The translations under genes were made by a program, and so were the position numbers. A DNA stretch of 64,000 nt from contig NZ_LDJX01000011.1 of NCBI RefSeq assembly GCF_001306415.1, positions 1 to 64,000 on the forward strand, given 5' to 3'. The DNA is from Croceitalea dokdonensis DOKDO 023 (GTDB lineage Bacteria > Bacteroidota > Bacteroidia > Flavobacteriales > Flavobacteriaceae). Of the stretch, positions 1 through 9,808 are shown one piece after another. The notes beneath the pieces were generated by a model, which did no database searches, was not told the origin of the DNA, and saw nothing but the letters and a program-made list of their open reading frames with translations. The stretch's first letter is position 1; each line of letters starts with the position of its first letter.

Positions 1-1
1 T

Positions 2-1675
2 TTAACTACCGACGGCACAGCGGTTGCACCCGAAGATTACACCGCGGATTCCGGCATGCTCACCTTCCTTGGAAATGATGGGGAAACGCAGCAGATTACC
101 ATTCCAATCATTGACGATGTTCTCCTGGAAAGCACAGAACAATTTAGCATAGTGCTCTCCAACCTTTCCACCACCGTAATCAGTATATTGGACGATACCG
201 GGGAGGTGACCATTATCGACAATGAGTTTGACACCGATGGCGACGGCATCCCTGATGTGACCGATATTGATGATGACAACGATGGCATCTTGGATACCGC
301 AGAGGGCGATAGAACCGTGGATACGGACGGTGACGGATTCCCGGACAGCATTGATATTGACAGTGACAATGATGGCATCCCGGACAACGTGGAAGGACAG
401 CCAACCGACGGATACGTTCCGCCAACCGGAAACGACTCCGATAATGACGGGCTTGATGATGCCTATGAGGGCTCGGGTGACCAAGGGGTGGACCCCGTGG
501 ATACCGATGGGGACGGAACGGCCGACTTTAACGACCTGGACTCAGACAATGATACCGTACCCGACAACAACGAAGGGAACGACTTTAACTTTGATGGCAT
601 CCCGGATTGGACCTTTACCGGAAGTGATACGGACGGAGACGGACTTGATGACGGGTACGAGGGCAGCGATGTCAACGATGGCTTTGACCCCAATGACGAG
701 ATAGACGATCCCGCCAACGACCTGCCCGATACCGATGGTACCGAAGATGTGAACTATAGGGATTTTGACGATGACGGAGACGGCATTGACACCCCTGACG
801 AGGACATGGACGGCGACGGCGATCCCACCAACGATGATACCGATGGCGATGGTACACCGGACTACCTCGACCCTATGGACAATAGGTTTATGGACCCCAA
901 TTTTGAGGATATCACCATCATCTGTGGCGAAGATGTTCCGCCAGTGCCAGAATTGGGTGATATTGGTGGGTGCAGCGAACCGCAGGTAGTATTTACAGAA
1001 GAGGTGGTAACCTTAAACGGTACGGACGACTTTATGATAGAGCGAACTTGGGAGGTATCTGACACCTGTGGAAACACGGCAACCTTTACCCAGACCATCT
1101 TTGTACTGCAGCCAAGACTGGAAGAAATCTTTATTGATGTCTGTATTGCAGATGATCCTATTGACCTTCTAAATTCTTTACCCGCCTCTTTTGACACCAA
1201 TGGCACCTTTGAGACTGAGGAACTGGATGCTACTTTTCTCAACGGAAGCACCTTTTCTCCAGAGGGTCTGGAGCTTAGGGAATACAGGGTGATGTACGCC
1301 TCTACGGAGGGCACTTGTAAATACCTGGCAGATTTCATCATAACCGTGAACAATGACTGCCTGCCATGTGACCCGGCGGACATTGAAGTGTCCAAAACGG
1401 TGACCGTTAACGGGGATGGCATTAATGATCTTTTTGAAATCAGGGGATTGGAGAATTGCGATTTTAAATATGATGTCATGATATTTAACCGTTGGGGCGA
1501 CAAGGTTTTTGAGGCAAATGACTACCAAAATGACTGGGGCGGTGTTGCACCGGACAATAAAATTGGTAGCGCAGGTCTCTTACCGGCAGGGACTTATTAC
1601 TATATCATCACTGTTAACGATGGTGCAGAGGCTCCGTTGAACGGATATATTTACCTGGGAACGGGGGCAAGATAG
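2..1675 (+). CDS. C-terminal part of large Calx-beta/TSP3 adhesin with T9SS type B sorting domain (5' truncated)
   Basis: The reading frame is open from the first bases, so the gene begins outside the window; 557 residues are visible. The first ~65 residues read as a Calx-beta domain (key stretches [12 protein letters not shown] and [12 protein letters not shown]). Next comes a long run of thrombospondin type 3-like Ca2+-binding repeats ([33 protein letters not shown]), very rich in Asp and Gly. The protein ends in a CHU_C-type domain ([41 protein letters not shown]), the family signal for T9SS-dependent export and surface anchoring. The probable role is a cell-surface adhesin, perhaps SprB-like for gliding. 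The PorP/SprF and OmpA-like genes immediately downstream fit this. The substrate is unknown. Confidence 0.88.
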   Translation, partial: LTTDGTAVAPEDYTADSGMLTFLGNDGETQQITIPIIDDVLLESTEQFSIVLSNLSTTVISILDDTGEVTIIDNEFDTDGDGIPDVTDIDDDNDGILDTAEGDRTVDTDGDGFPDSIDIDSDNDGIPDNVEGQPTDGYVPPTGNDSDNDGLDDAYEGSGDQGVDPVDTDGDGTADFNDLDSDNDTVPDNNEGNDFNFDGIPDWTFTGSDTDGDGLDDGYEGSDVNDGFDPNDEIDDPANDLPDTDGTEDVNYRDFDDDGDGIDTPDEDMDGDGDPTNDDTDGDGTPDYLDPMDNRFMDPNFEDITIICGEDVPPVPELGDIGGCSEPQVVFTEEVVTLNGTDDFMIERTWEVSDTCGNTATFTQTIFVLQPRLEEIFIDVCIADDPIDLLNSLPASFDTNGTFETEELDATFLNGSTFSPEGLELREYRVMYASTEGTCKYLADFIITVNNDCLPCDPADIEVSKTVTVNGDGINDLFEIRGLENCDFKYDVMIFNRWGDKVFEANDYQNDWGGVAPDNKIGSAGLLPAGTYYYIITVNDGAEAPLNGYIYLGTGAR

Positions 1676-1858
1676 CCCCCAACCAGTTTCCCTAGCCGAA
1701 AAAAAATGACACCTCGTCGATAGTTAAATAGTAGAACGATAAATTGAGTGGTTAAACGTCTTATTTATAAAAGCCAAAGGAGAGTAAGTTTCTTTGTAGT
1801 TGCAAGTTCACCCCAAATGAACATGCGCTATAAAAATCGAAACTTAACCGAAGATGTT

Positions 1859-2767
1859 ATGAAGGTCACCCAGAAGCTTGTGGTGCTTTTTGCCTTACTG
1901 AGCACCCTTTTCACAGGAGCACAGCAGCTACCACAATTTACCCAATACATGTTCAATACCATATCCGTAAATCCTGCGTACGCGGGAAGTAGGGAAACCA
2001 TTAACCTTACCGCCCTACACAGAAACCAGTGGGCCGGTATTGACGGTAACCCCGTGACAAGTACTTTTTCCTTCCATTCACCCTTGCGAAATGAAAAAAT
2101 AGGTATTGGATTATCCTATATTTCCGATCAACTGGGCGATGAATCCACAGATTATATTTACGCAGATTTTTCTTATACCGTTCCTATTTCATATGAGGCA
2201 AAATTATCATTCGGCCTTAAAGGGGGGGCAACCAATTATAGATTGCGAAATCCTGATATCAACGATCCTTTTTTCAACGGTGACTTTAACAATTGGAGTC
2301 CAAATTTTGGCGCTGGGGTATATCTAAGTACCAACCGGTGGTATGTTGGTTTTTCATCTCCGAGAATAGTCAATGCAGACGTTAACGAAAATGAGTTTGA
2401 AGCTCTTGAACGCATTAGTTACTATGGCATTGCAGGTTTGGTATTGGATCTTTCATTGGACGTTAAATTTCGACCTTCCGTCATAACCAAGATTACCAAT
2501 GGTGCACCTGCTTCCTATGATGCCACTGCCAGCTTCTTGTTTTATGAGAAATTCTGGCTTGGTGCTTCTTATAGATTTAATGATGCAGACAACTTTGGCG
2601 GATTTTTGGATTATCAGGTAACCAAAGATATCCGCATTGGTTATGCCTATGACCTGCCAACAGGGCAGTTTAGACCCTATACCGGTGGCACACATGAGGT
2701 TATTCTCATTTTTGAACCAAAGGCCAAAAAGAAAACAGAACTCTACAAGTCGCCTAGATATTTCTAA
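1859..2767 (+). CDS. PorP/SprF family type IX secretion outer-membrane protein
   Basis: 302 residues. I chose the ATG at 1859 because it gives a clean signal peptide (MKVTQKLVVLFALLSTLFTG, then AQQ); the frame is open upstream to 1748 but that extension is not signal-like. The mature start LPQFTQYMFNTISVNPAYAG is the family hallmark. It is followed by alternating short strands typical of a ~14-stranded outer-membrane barrel and HEVILIFEPK near the end. PorP/SprF proteins are paired with individual T9SS-exported adhesins and help them reach or attach to the surface. Here the gene sits between a CHU_C adhesin and an OmpA-like gene, the usual order. Confidence 0.9.
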   Translation: MKVTQKLVVLFALLSTLFTGAQQLPQFTQYMFNTISVNPAYAGSRETINLTALHRNQWAGIDGNPVTSTFSFHSPLRNEKIGIGLSYISDQLGDESTDYIYADFSYTVPISYEAKLSFGLKGGATNYRLRNPDINDPFFNGDFNNWSPNFGAGVYLSTNRWYVGFSSPRIVNADVNENEFEALERISYYGIAGLVLDLSLDVKFRPSVITKITNGAPASYDATASFLFYEKFWLGASYRFNDADNFGGFLDYQVTKDIRIGYAYDLPTGQFRPYTGGTHEVILIFEPKAKKKTELYKSPRYF

Positions 2768-2778
2768 ATATCACTAAA

Positions 2779-4761
2779 ATGGGAAAAATTGGCAGTTTTA
2801 AGATTTTTAGCATGTTGGCCATTGTGCTGTATAGCTTTTTGGGCATTGCACAATCTAACATTCAGGCTACAGCGGACAAATTGTTCAACAATTTTGCCTA
2901 TGCCAAGGCCATACCTGAGTATGAAACACTCATTAAGAACAATTACAATGTGCCACACGCCAGCAAACGATTGGCAGAGTGCTATCTCCTGTTAAGGGAC
3001 TTTGAAAAATCCATCCCCTATTTTGAACAATTTATCAATGAGGAGGATACGCCAACCAATTATTATTTTAAGTATGCCATGGCTCTTAAAAGCGCCGGAC
3101 AACGGGAAATGGCGGAAACCTGGCTAAAAAAGTATAAAAAATACCATAGGAACGATCCCCGTTTAAAACAGTTTTTAAAAGACGGAAACCTAGCATCCAT
3201 AGTATTTAACAGCAGGGAGCGTTATGAATTGGAACCGGTGCCGTTTAACACTGCATTTAGCGAATTTGGTTCCTTTGTGTTTGATGGCAAGCTCTACTTT
3301 AGTTCTAGCAGGAAGGACGGTGTGGCCACAAAAACCTATGATTGGAACAATGAGGGGTGGTTAGACATCTTCTACGTACAGGAAAATAACACCTTGGCCA
3401 AACCCAAACGTTTTAGGGGTGAGGTGAACTCAAAATTCCACGAGAGCTCCCTTGTCTTTTCCACGGATTATAAGAATGATACCATCCTTTATTTCACTAG
3501 AAACAATTACTTTGAAAAAAAAGAAAATTTTTATACGGTAAAAAAGGGAGACACCATTACAAAACTTAGCAACCTTAAGATATTTAAAGGGGAAAAAATA
3601 AACGGGGAATGGAAAGTAACGCGCAGCCTACGAATGAATTCTGACCATTACTCCTCTGGACATACCTCCGTTAACTCAGAAAGAACTTTATTCTATTTTG
3701 CTTCCGATAGGCCTGGAGGTTATGGTGGTACCGATATTTATTACTGTAAAATCCATGAACGTGGTGGTGTGGGTCTTCCCATTAACGCGGGACCAGTGGT
3801 TAACACGGCGGGGAATGAACTTTTTCCATTTGTCAATAACGAGGGCCAGCTATTTTTTTCATCGGACGGGCATTTGGGGTTTGGACAGCTTGATGTTTTT
3901 GCGACCGTGGCAGATTCTACCGGGACCATAAAAGAAGTGGTAAACCTAGGAACTCCGCTCAATAGTGAAAAGGATGATTTTGCCTACTTTGCCCTAGAAA
4001 ACGGCATTGATGGCTATGTAAGTTCCAACAGAAATGGTGGACTAGGAAGTGATGACATTTACAAATTTAGGTTGATTCCCGCCCTAAGGGTAGAGGGGGT
4101 TGTCACGGATGGCATCAACCTACAAACGCTGGACAGTGTTAAAATTTCTTTGTTCAACCAAACAACGGGAGCACTAGTGGAAACCACCTACTCTGATAAA
4201 AATGGATACTACCAATTGCCCATAGACAGAAAAAACAGCTATCGGATAGAAGCATTCAGAAAAACGCATCCTAGACAAACTGTTTATTTTGATACCTACA
4301 GAACTAAGAGAAAAACCAAATCCATCACACAAAATATAGTCTTGGAGCCCGTGATGGATGTAAAGGTCTTAGCAGGTTTAAATAAAATATATTTTGATTT
4401 TGACAAGCATAATATAAGGCCTGATGCGGCTATTGAATTGGATAAGGTGGCCAAACTACTACTGGAAACCTATCCGGAAATGATCATAAAATTAGAGTCC
4501 CATACGGATCCCCTTGGTTCCCATGAGTATAATGACGAACTGTCTGAACGAAGGGCAAAGTCTACTTATGAATACTTGATTAAAAAAGGAATACCCAAAT
4601 ATCGTATTACCCATTACAAGGGCTTTGGAAAACGAAAACCAGTGAACGGGTGTACCAGCGATGAAGATTGTACCCCAGAGGAATTGGAACTAAATAGAAG
4701 AACGGAATTTCCGATGGTACAGCTCTCCAACCTTCGCATCAATCCGGCGGTAAGCAAGTAA
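2779..4761 (+). CDS. OmpA family protein with TPR and PD40 repeats (T9SS/gliding-associated)
   Basis: 660 residues, starting 11 bp after the PorP/SprF gene. There is a signal peptide (residues 1-25), TPR-like helices (about 30-125), then PD40/WD40-like propeller strands (SFVFDGKLYFSSSRKDG; FYFASDRPGGYGGTDIYY; LFFSSDGHLGFGQLDVF; YVSSNRNGGLGSDDIYKF). A carboxypeptidase-regulatory-like domain follows (about 440-515) and a C-terminal OmpA domain (about 537-650). The OmpA part keeps the peptidoglycan-binding signatures NDELSERRAKS and NRRTEF. Proteins with this layout are found beside PorP/SprF genes, and PorE is a related T9SS component. The likely role is to tether the adhesin-PorP unit to peptidoglycan from the periplasm. 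Confidence 0.87.
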   Translation: MGKIGSFKIFSMLAIVLYSFLGIAQSNIQATADKLFNNFAYAKAIPEYETLIKNNYNVPHASKRLAECYLLLRDFEKSIPYFEQFINEEDTPTNYYFKYAMALKSAGQREMAETWLKKYKKYHRNDPRLKQFLKDGNLASIVFNSRERYELEPVPFNTAFSEFGSFVFDGKLYFSSSRKDGVATKTYDWNNEGWLDIFYVQENNTLAKPKRFRGEVNSKFHESSLVFSTDYKNDTILYFTRNNYFEKKENFYTVKKGDTITKLSNLKIFKGEKINGEWKVTRSLRMNSDHYSSGHTSVNSERTLFYFASDRPGGYGGTDIYYCKIHERGGVGLPINAGPVVNTAGNELFPFVNNEGQLFFSSDGHLGFGQLDVFATVADSTGTIKEVVNLGTPLNSEKDDFAYFALENGIDGYVSSNRNGGLGSDDIYKFRLIPALRVEGVVTDGINLQTLDSVKISLFNQTTGALVETTYSDKNGYYQLPIDRKNSYRIEAFRKTHPRQTVYFDTYRTKRKTKSITQNIVLEPVMDVKVLAGLNKIYFDFDKHNIRPDAAIELDKVAKLLLETYPEMIIKLESHTDPLGSHEYNDELSERRAKSTYEYLIKKGIPKYRITHYKGFGKRKPVNGCTSDEDCTPEELELNRRTEFPMVQLSNLRINPAVSK

Positions 4762-4790
4762 ACCTCGCAGCTCAGTAAAGGAAAAACCAG

Positions 4791-5612
4791 TTATTCCTCT
4801 TTTATCTGCACCCGGTTGGAAACGATTTCATTGATCGGTACAATGGTTTTGCCCTTTTTGTTCTTTATGGTCATTGAAATGTTATCAATGGCAACGATGG
4901 TTCCCTCCAAATCTCCCATAACAATGGAATCACCCACCATAAAAGTCTTTCTGGTATAGAACATTTTTAACACATCTGAGAACACCTCCCTAGAACCTAG
5001 ACCAAAGCCAAGGGCTATGGCAAAAAGAAAGGCCCCCAATATCATGGTAAAATTACTGGTGATGATTTCCGTATCAATCCCAGCCTGGTTTAAAGCGGTG
5101 ATGGCAATAAAAAAAGTAATGAGATAAAATACAGTGCCACTAATAATTTTTGATCCTCCAACACCCATGGTATTAAAAAGGTTCAGCAAGGCTTTTTTTA
5201 CCACCGTGGCCAAATAGATGCCCCCGACCAATATAAACAAAGCACTTAACAAGGTGGGCAAATAGGCCAAAATGGATATGATGCCCTGCGAAATAGCGGA
5301 CAACCCTATGACCTCAGCAATAACAATGGTAAAAAACAGCACTAGTAAGATTTTAAGGGAGACCAAAATTATCTTTAAGAGGTTTACCTTAACTTCTTTT
5401 TCACCAAATAACTTGGCTTCGGTAATTTTTTTTGAGAGCTGGTCAATCTTTGCTGCCTTTAAGATTCGTTTGGCTACGAATAAAATAATTTTCAACAAAA
5501 TCCAGGCAACAATAAGACCTAGAATACCTATGATCAATTGTGGCAATAGTTCCACCACATTGGTTAACATATCGCTTAAACTATCGGACAGTACTTTTTG
5601 ATACTTTTTCAT
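4791..5612 (-). CDS. Mechanosensitive ion channel family protein (MscS/CmpX-like)
   Basis: 273 residues with four to five hydrophobic helices (about 22-46, 82-105, 112-142, 160-180 and 185-207). The pore-lining region reads GAFLFAIALGFGLGSREVFSD, the Gly/Ala-rich TM3 of the family. A short MscS beta domain follows (TFMVGDSIVMGDLEGTIVAI; KGKTIVPINEIVSNRVQI). The large cytoplasmic cage of E. coli MscS is missing, as in CmpX-like conserved-TM-helix proteins. It probably releases solutes on hypo-osmotic shock. It is the third gene of a minus-strand unit led by an ECF sigma factor, so an envelope-stress role is possible. Confidence 0.82.
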   Translation of the reverse strand: MKKYQKVLSDSLSDMLTNVVELLPQLIIGILGLIVAWILLKIILFVAKRILKAAKIDQLSKKITEAKLFGEKEVKVNLLKIILVSLKILLVLFFTIVIAEVIGLSAISQGIISILAYLPTLLSALFILVGGIYLATVVKKALLNLFNTMGVGGSKIISGTVFYLITFFIAITALNQAGIDTEIITSNFTMILGAFLFAIALGFGLGSREVFSDVLKMFYTRKTFMVGDSIVMGDLEGTIVAIDNISMTIKNKKGKTIVPINEIVSNRVQIKEE

Positions 5613-5620
5613 TGTAAAAT

Positions 5621-5818
5621 TTATTTTTGTTGGTTTGGTTTTTGGGTGCGTAACATTCCTGATAAGATGGAGCCATAGTTTGCCGTGATCAACACTGCCA
5701 TATCCAAAATAAGCTTGGCAATGGCAACATCATTCATGACCTTTTGTCTCATATCCGGCGGAACCTCTTTAAGGTTCCGATTTAATTGCTGGAACGGATT
5801 GTTATATTCTTCTGTCAT
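5621..5818 (-). CDS. Small 65-residue protein coupled to the ECF sigma factor
   Basis: The ATG directly abuts the TAG stop of the sigma-factor gene (TAG then ATG, no gap), and the channel gene starts only 8 bp downstream, so translation is probably coupled. The protein is charged at the N terminus, with a moderately hydrophobic helix (about residues 30-55; VAIAKLILDMAVLITANYG) and a basic tail. I recognise no family. An anti-sigma or membrane-sensing role is conceivable from position alone, but there is no anti-sigma motif such as a zinc HxxxCxxC. Confidence 0.65.
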   Translation of the reverse strand: MTEEYNNPFQQLNRNLKEVPPDMRQKVMNDVAIAKLILDMAVLITANYGSILSGMLRTQKPNQQK

Positions 5819-6472
5819 CTATTTCTTCTCCTTATAGATTTCCAATAATTTGGCCTTGGCCCTTTTAAGTCTCATTTTCATGGCGCTCTCCCCTACTTCA
5901 TATAGCTCACAAAGCTCCTTGATGGAAGCCCCATCCTGGTACTTGAGCAATAGCAGTGATTTTTCATCCGGATCCATGATTTTTAAGGCCTTGGCAAGCT
6001 TTGTGGCCTTCAGCTCATAAATCTGCTCATCTGGCACCTCTTCGGTCAACCTATACTCGGTAGTATCCATGGAAACCGACTTATCGCTCATTTTACGTTG
6101 TTTGTTCCTATTGACGTAGTTCACACAAAAATTATACGTGAAGGAGTACAACCAAGTGGAAAATTTTGATTTGCCCTTGAAAGACGCCAGTTTTACGAAC
6201 AACATTAAAAACACGTCCTGGGTAAGATCCTCTGCTTCGTCCTGAGACCTTGCAAAACCATAACACTTATTGTACACCATCCTAGAGTACCGATCATAGA
6301 GCACCCCAAACAACATGGAGTCATTGTTGGCCACAATTTTTGACACAAGCTCTTCATCTGTAAGTTGATGCAACGAATCGGTAGACCCCAATGACTTTTT
6401 TTGTTGGTTAATGAGTATGAGAAACAGTCGTTTTAAAAAAGTCACTTTTTTGGATTCGTTTAGAACTCCCAA
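5819..6472 (-). CDS. ECF-type RNA polymerase sigma factor
   Basis: 217 residues. Sigma-70 region 2 is clear (ARSQDEAEDLTQDVFLMLF, then KFSTWLYSFTYNFCVNYVNR). Region 4 has the helix-turn-helix GASIKELCELYEVGESAMKM followed by RLKRAKAKL. About 30 residues precede the usual start of region 2, so translation may begin slightly downstream of the 6472 ATG. ECF factors redirect RNA polymerase to stress or envelope regulons. The downstream 65-residue protein and MscS-like channel are the likely co-transcribed partners. Confidence 0.9.
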   Translation of the reverse strand: MGVLNESKKVTFLKRLFLILINQQKKSLGSTDSLHQLTDEELVSKIVANNDSMLFGVLYDRYSRMVYNKCYGFARSQDEAEDLTQDVFLMLFVKLASFKGKSKFSTWLYSFTYNFCVNYVNRNKQRKMSDKSVSMDTTEYRLTEEVPDEQIYELKATKLAKALKIMDPDEKSLLLLKYQDGASIKELCELYEVGESAMKMRLKRAKAKLLEIYKEKK

Positions 6473-6489
6473 TATAGGCTAAATCAAAT

Positions 6490-6497
6490 TATCTTTG
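6490..6497 (+). promoter_or_regulatory. Bacteroidota -7 box for the 6512 lipoprotein gene
   Basis: TATCTTTG matches the TAnnTTTG -7 consensus and lies 14 bp before the ATG. No TTTG was seen at the expected -33 position, so this rests on one element. Confidence 0.45.
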
Positions 6498-6511
6498 GTA
6501 AAACTTCAAAT

Positions 6512-7201
6512 ATGAAAAAAAGTATAGTTGCCTTACTTGTTCTGATGTTCTTCATTTCTTGTAAAACGGATAACAAAAAAGTGACATCCTCCACGGATAA
6601 TGGGAAATTTGGGAAAGAGCTGAGCACCATTTTAGAAAAAGTGGCGTTGGCACACGGTTTTGATGCCTGGTCTTCGGTAAAGAAAATAGCATTTACCTTT
6701 AATGTGGACAGACCGGATTCCCATTTTGAACGCGGTTGGATATGGCATCCGAAAACCAATGATGTTGCCCGGATTTCTGGTACGGACACCTTACGTTACA
6801 ACCGTAAAAATATGGATAGTATTGCCCTAAAAACCAACGGTGGTTTTATAAACGACCGGTATTGGCTGCTAGCGCCCTTTAACCTTATGTGGGATGCGAA
6901 CAACTTTACTTTTGAACATTCCGTTTCCGAGGAGGCGCCAATGAGCAAGGAAAGGCTTCAAAAACTAACGATTGTCTACGGCAATGAAGGCGGATATACC
7001 CCTGGGGATGCTTATGACTTTTACTTTGGCAAAGATTTCTTGATCAGGGAATGGGTATTTAGAAAAGGGAACCAAGCAGAACCCAACATGATCACCAGCT
7101 GGGAAGACTATCAAAATTTTAATGGATTGCAATTGGCAACGATGCATAAGAGAAATGGGGAGGATTTTAAACTTTACTTTACCCAAATTCAGGTAGAATA
7201 A
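6512..7201 (+). CDS. Conserved lipoprotein, unknown function
   Basis: 229 residues with a lipoprotein signal peptide ending at a lipobox (LMFFISC, Cys17). The rest is soluble and strand-rich (IAFTFNVDRPDSHFERGWIW; YDFYFGKDFLIREWVF; WEDYQNFNGLQLATMHKR). This pattern is reminiscent of the LolA/LolB lipoprotein-carrier fold, with repeated strands ending in a fitted-substrate phrase, but I cannot assign a family. It is divergent from the ECF sigma gene and 37 bp before a carboxypeptidase-regulatory-like gene on the same strand. Confidence 0.75.
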   Translation: MKKSIVALLVLMFFISCKTDNKKVTSSTDNGKFGKELSTILEKVALAHGFDAWSSVKKIAFTFNVDRPDSHFERGWIWHPKTNDVARISGTDTLRYNRKNMDSIALKTNGGFINDRYWLLAPFNLMWDANNFTFEHSVSEEAPMSKERLQKLTIVYGNEGGYTPGDAYDFYFGKDFLIREWVFRKGNQAEPNMITSWEDYQNFNGLQLATMHKRNGEDFKLYFTQIQVE

Positions 7202-7238
7202 TTGCCATGATGATGACTTTACCCTAGCTTACATTTAA

Positions 7239-8432
7239 ATGTATAAATTCAACATTCGGTATAAAATAATAGGAATAGTATTTCCAGCGGCCCTGATTAC
7301 TGTGGCCATGGGCGTTGCCCAGCAATCACGTTTAGGTGTTGTGCTCGCAGAAGGTGACCAAGAGCCGGTGGAATTTGTATCCGTCTACAATGAAAAAGAC
7401 CACAGCATGACCAATGCAGATGGGCAATTTGCGTTTGTAACCCAATTGGACTCTATTTTCTTTTATGCACCAGGCTACCAAAAACTAAGGACCACTGTAG
7501 GGGAACTAAGGGATACGGTTTACCTAAAAAGAAGTATCGTTAACCTGGAAGAAGTGGTGGTGACCAATGCAAAGAGCATATTGGAGCGGATACGGGACTC
7601 CCTAACAGAAAATTACCATTTTTTACCACATGTGGAGACCTTTTTTATCAGGGCTTTGCTCAGACGCAATGACACCATAGTTAGATTACAGGATATGCAA
7701 GGAAACCTAAAAAGAAAAACCTTGATTTATACGGGTGATTTAAACTTTGAAAAGAAGGACTATGCGGTGGAGCTCCTACAAATGAGACAAGTGGGCATTA
7801 ATAAAGATGCCAACGACGTTTATTTCATTTTCCCATCTTTCTATAGCATATTTAGCGAATTTGTGAGGATCAATGCCATGGGACCAGATTTTGAAGTCGT
7901 GGAAAAACCATTAGCGGATACTAAGGAGATACGGGTAGATTTTGCCTCGGGAAATATGGATGGCCCCAGCAATACCTCTGGACATTATATCATCAATGCT
8001 TCGGACAATGCCATTCTTTCCTTTACTGTTACCCACAACATCAAGATTCCAAAAACCGTTCTACAACAGCCTGAGTATCACAGAACGGTACTATTGAAAA
8101 GTGCTACGTATTTTAAAAAAGATAGGGTATATGACCGCTATTATATGAATTATGCCAAACAAGTGTCCAAGGTATGTTCCAAAAGAAAAGGGCAAAAGGA
8201 ACCAACGGAGTTTCAAATAGAAATTATCCTGCATACCACCAATCCCTTTGCCGACTTTGACGTAAAAAGCAACGTAAATGAACAAAAGGACCTATTTAAA
8301 CTAAAAGCGGTGTATAATAAAGACTTTTGGGAATCACAAAATCAACTATTGCTTACCAAGGAAATGGAAAACTTCATCACCACGCAAGGAACGGGCAACA
8401 CACAATTTAAGGGAAGAACAAATTTAAAATAA
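7239..8432 (+). CDS. Carboxypeptidase-regulatory-like domain protein, secreted
   Basis: 397 residues. An N-terminal signal segment (about 8-30) precedes a CarboxypepD_reg-like beta-sandwich (about 32-105; PVEFVSVYNEKDHSMTNADG, ending LEEVVVT). The remaining ~290 residues are strand-rich and contain SILERIRDSLTENY, a phrase common to Bacteroidota envelope proteins of this type. The N-terminal domain is a general folding module shared with TonB-dependent receptors, but there is no barrel here. It probably follows the 6512 lipoprotein in one transcript. Function unknown. Confidence 0.75.
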   Translation: MYKFNIRYKIIGIVFPAALITVAMGVAQQSRLGVVLAEGDQEPVEFVSVYNEKDHSMTNADGQFAFVTQLDSIFFYAPGYQKLRTTVGELRDTVYLKRSIVNLEEVVVTNAKSILERIRDSLTENYHFLPHVETFFIRALLRRNDTIVRLQDMQGNLKRKTLIYTGDLNFEKKDYAVELLQMRQVGINKDANDVYFIFPSFYSIFSEFVRINAMGPDFEVVEKPLADTKEIRVDFASGNMDGPSNTSGHYIINASDNAILSFTVTHNIKIPKTVLQQPEYHRTVLLKSATYFKKDRVYDRYYMNYAKQVSKVCSKRKGQKEPTEFQIEIILHTTNPFADFDVKSNVNEQKDLFKLKAVYNKDFWESQNQLLLTKEMENFITTQGTGNTQFKGRTNLK

Positions 8433-8444
8433 GGACATTATCAT

Positions 8445-9593
8445 TCATTTGGACTGTTTTTTCAAGACCATGGTAATGGCCACAATGAGCAAAGCACAGC
8501 AAAAAAGCGCAAAAAAGCTGGTCTTTAAGGAAGAGGTCTCTGCCAAAAACCCTAAAATTGGAGGTGCGCACAAAAACCCGGCGTAGCCCGTACCTGCAAT
8601 AAAAGCGATACCCTTAGACGAATCCACACCTTTTACATTTCCTCCTATTCTAAAGACTTCAGGTATCATTACGGAAAAACCAAGTCCGCCCAGCGCAAAA
8701 CCCAATATGGCCAAATAGGTATGTTCCGTAAAGACCAAACTATAGCCCGTTAATACAAAAATGGCGCCTACTGCCAGGATTTTAACTGAGCCAAGGGACT
8801 CACTCACCGCATCGCCCAGAAAGCGCCCTATGGTCATCATGAGCTGAAAACCTAAAAATCCTGCTCCCCAAAGTGTTTCCGGTGCCGCGCTTACCTCCTT
8901 TAAATACAGACCGCTCCAGTCCACAATAGCCCCTTCACTGCCCATGGCCACAAAAGATATTAACCCCAATAACAATAATGGTTTAAATACCTTAAGTCCA
9001 AATTCATTATTTGGCACCAAGGTAGCGGATACCTGTATATACTTTTTATAGAACACAAGGTTGACCACCGCTACCAAAACCACCGCAAGACCCATATGTA
9101 CTGTGGGATTACCAATGGGCCCAATCAAAAAGCTCCCTACCCCTGCAAGCACCCCTCCCAAACTAAAAAATCCATGGGATGCGGACATTATCTTAACCCC
9201 GTCTTTTTTTTCTACCTCGGTAACCAGGGTGTTCATCGCAATATCCGTGAAGCCATTGCAAGCCCCAAAAAGGAATAGGGCAAACATTAAGCCAACATAA
9301 GTAGGCGCCAATAACGGTAACATAGCCGCCGCACAACTTAGGAATACTCCGTAAAACGTAGCCCTACCTACTCCCAATTTGTTTATGATTCCTGAAGAAA
9401 AAGGAAATACGGTAAATACCCCAAGGGACAAAAAGAAAATGGCAAAACCCAGCTGGGAATTATCAATGGCCAGGCTCTCCTTAACTTTTGGGATATAAAT
9501 GGCCCAGGTACCAAATAAGATGTTAAGGCTGGCAAACACCCATGAAGGTCCAAAATACTTGCTATTGGTGAGTATTAAGCGTAATGCTGTCAT
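8445..9593 (-). CDS. MFS transporter
   Basis: 382 residues with about 12 hydrophobic helices in two six-helix halves, the major facilitator layout. Between helices 2 and 3 a short charged loop (NKLGVGRATFYG) replaces the classical motif A. Glycine-rich helices such as HGFFSLGGVLAGVGSF and LGFALGGLGFSVMIPEVF suggest a sugar or drug/metabolite porter, but the substrate cannot be read. It is convergent with the 7239 gene (12 bp apart). 9594-9808 upstream holds nothing I recognise. Confidence 0.85.
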   Translation of the reverse strand: MTALRLILTNSKYFGPSWVFASLNILFGTWAIYIPKVKESLAIDNSQLGFAIFFLSLGVFTVFPFSSGIINKLGVGRATFYGVFLSCAAAMLPLLAPTYVGLMFALFLFGACNGFTDIAMNTLVTEVEKKDGVKIMSASHGFFSLGGVLAGVGSFLIGPIGNPTVHMGLAVVLVAVVNLVFYKKYIQVSATLVPNNEFGLKVFKPLLLLGLISFVAMGSEGAIVDWSGLYLKEVSAAPETLWGAGFLGFQLMMTIGRFLGDAVSESLGSVKILAVGAIFVLTGYSLVFTEHTYLAILGFALGGLGFSVMIPEVFRIGGNVKGVDSSKGIAFIAGTGYAGFLCAPPILGFLAETSSLKTSFFALFCCALLIVAITMVLKKQSK

Positions 9594-9808
9594 GAATCAA
9601 ATCACTAAAATTCCCGATGCTATGTTACCTTGGGAGTTTATATGTTCCAAAAACGTTTCTCTTATCCTTACCTTCTCCAAAGGTTGTGCAAGGATTCAGA
9701 AAATTTCCGTAGCAGCTGTAGGGTTAAATTGTATGAACATTTTTAGTAGGGTTGGGTTTTCATAATTCTTACGGACCACGTTTTTTGGGGTCTACCTTTT
9801 AAGCCCCA

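Noticed and set aside
2-484. A 160-codon minus-strand frame at the window start
   Set aside because: It lies opposite the adhesin, whose Asp/Gly codon bias leaves the minus strand open. No domain is visible.
862-1503. A 213-codon minus-strand frame
   Set aside because: It is opposite the adhesin's TSP3 and CHU_C sequence and shows no family feature.
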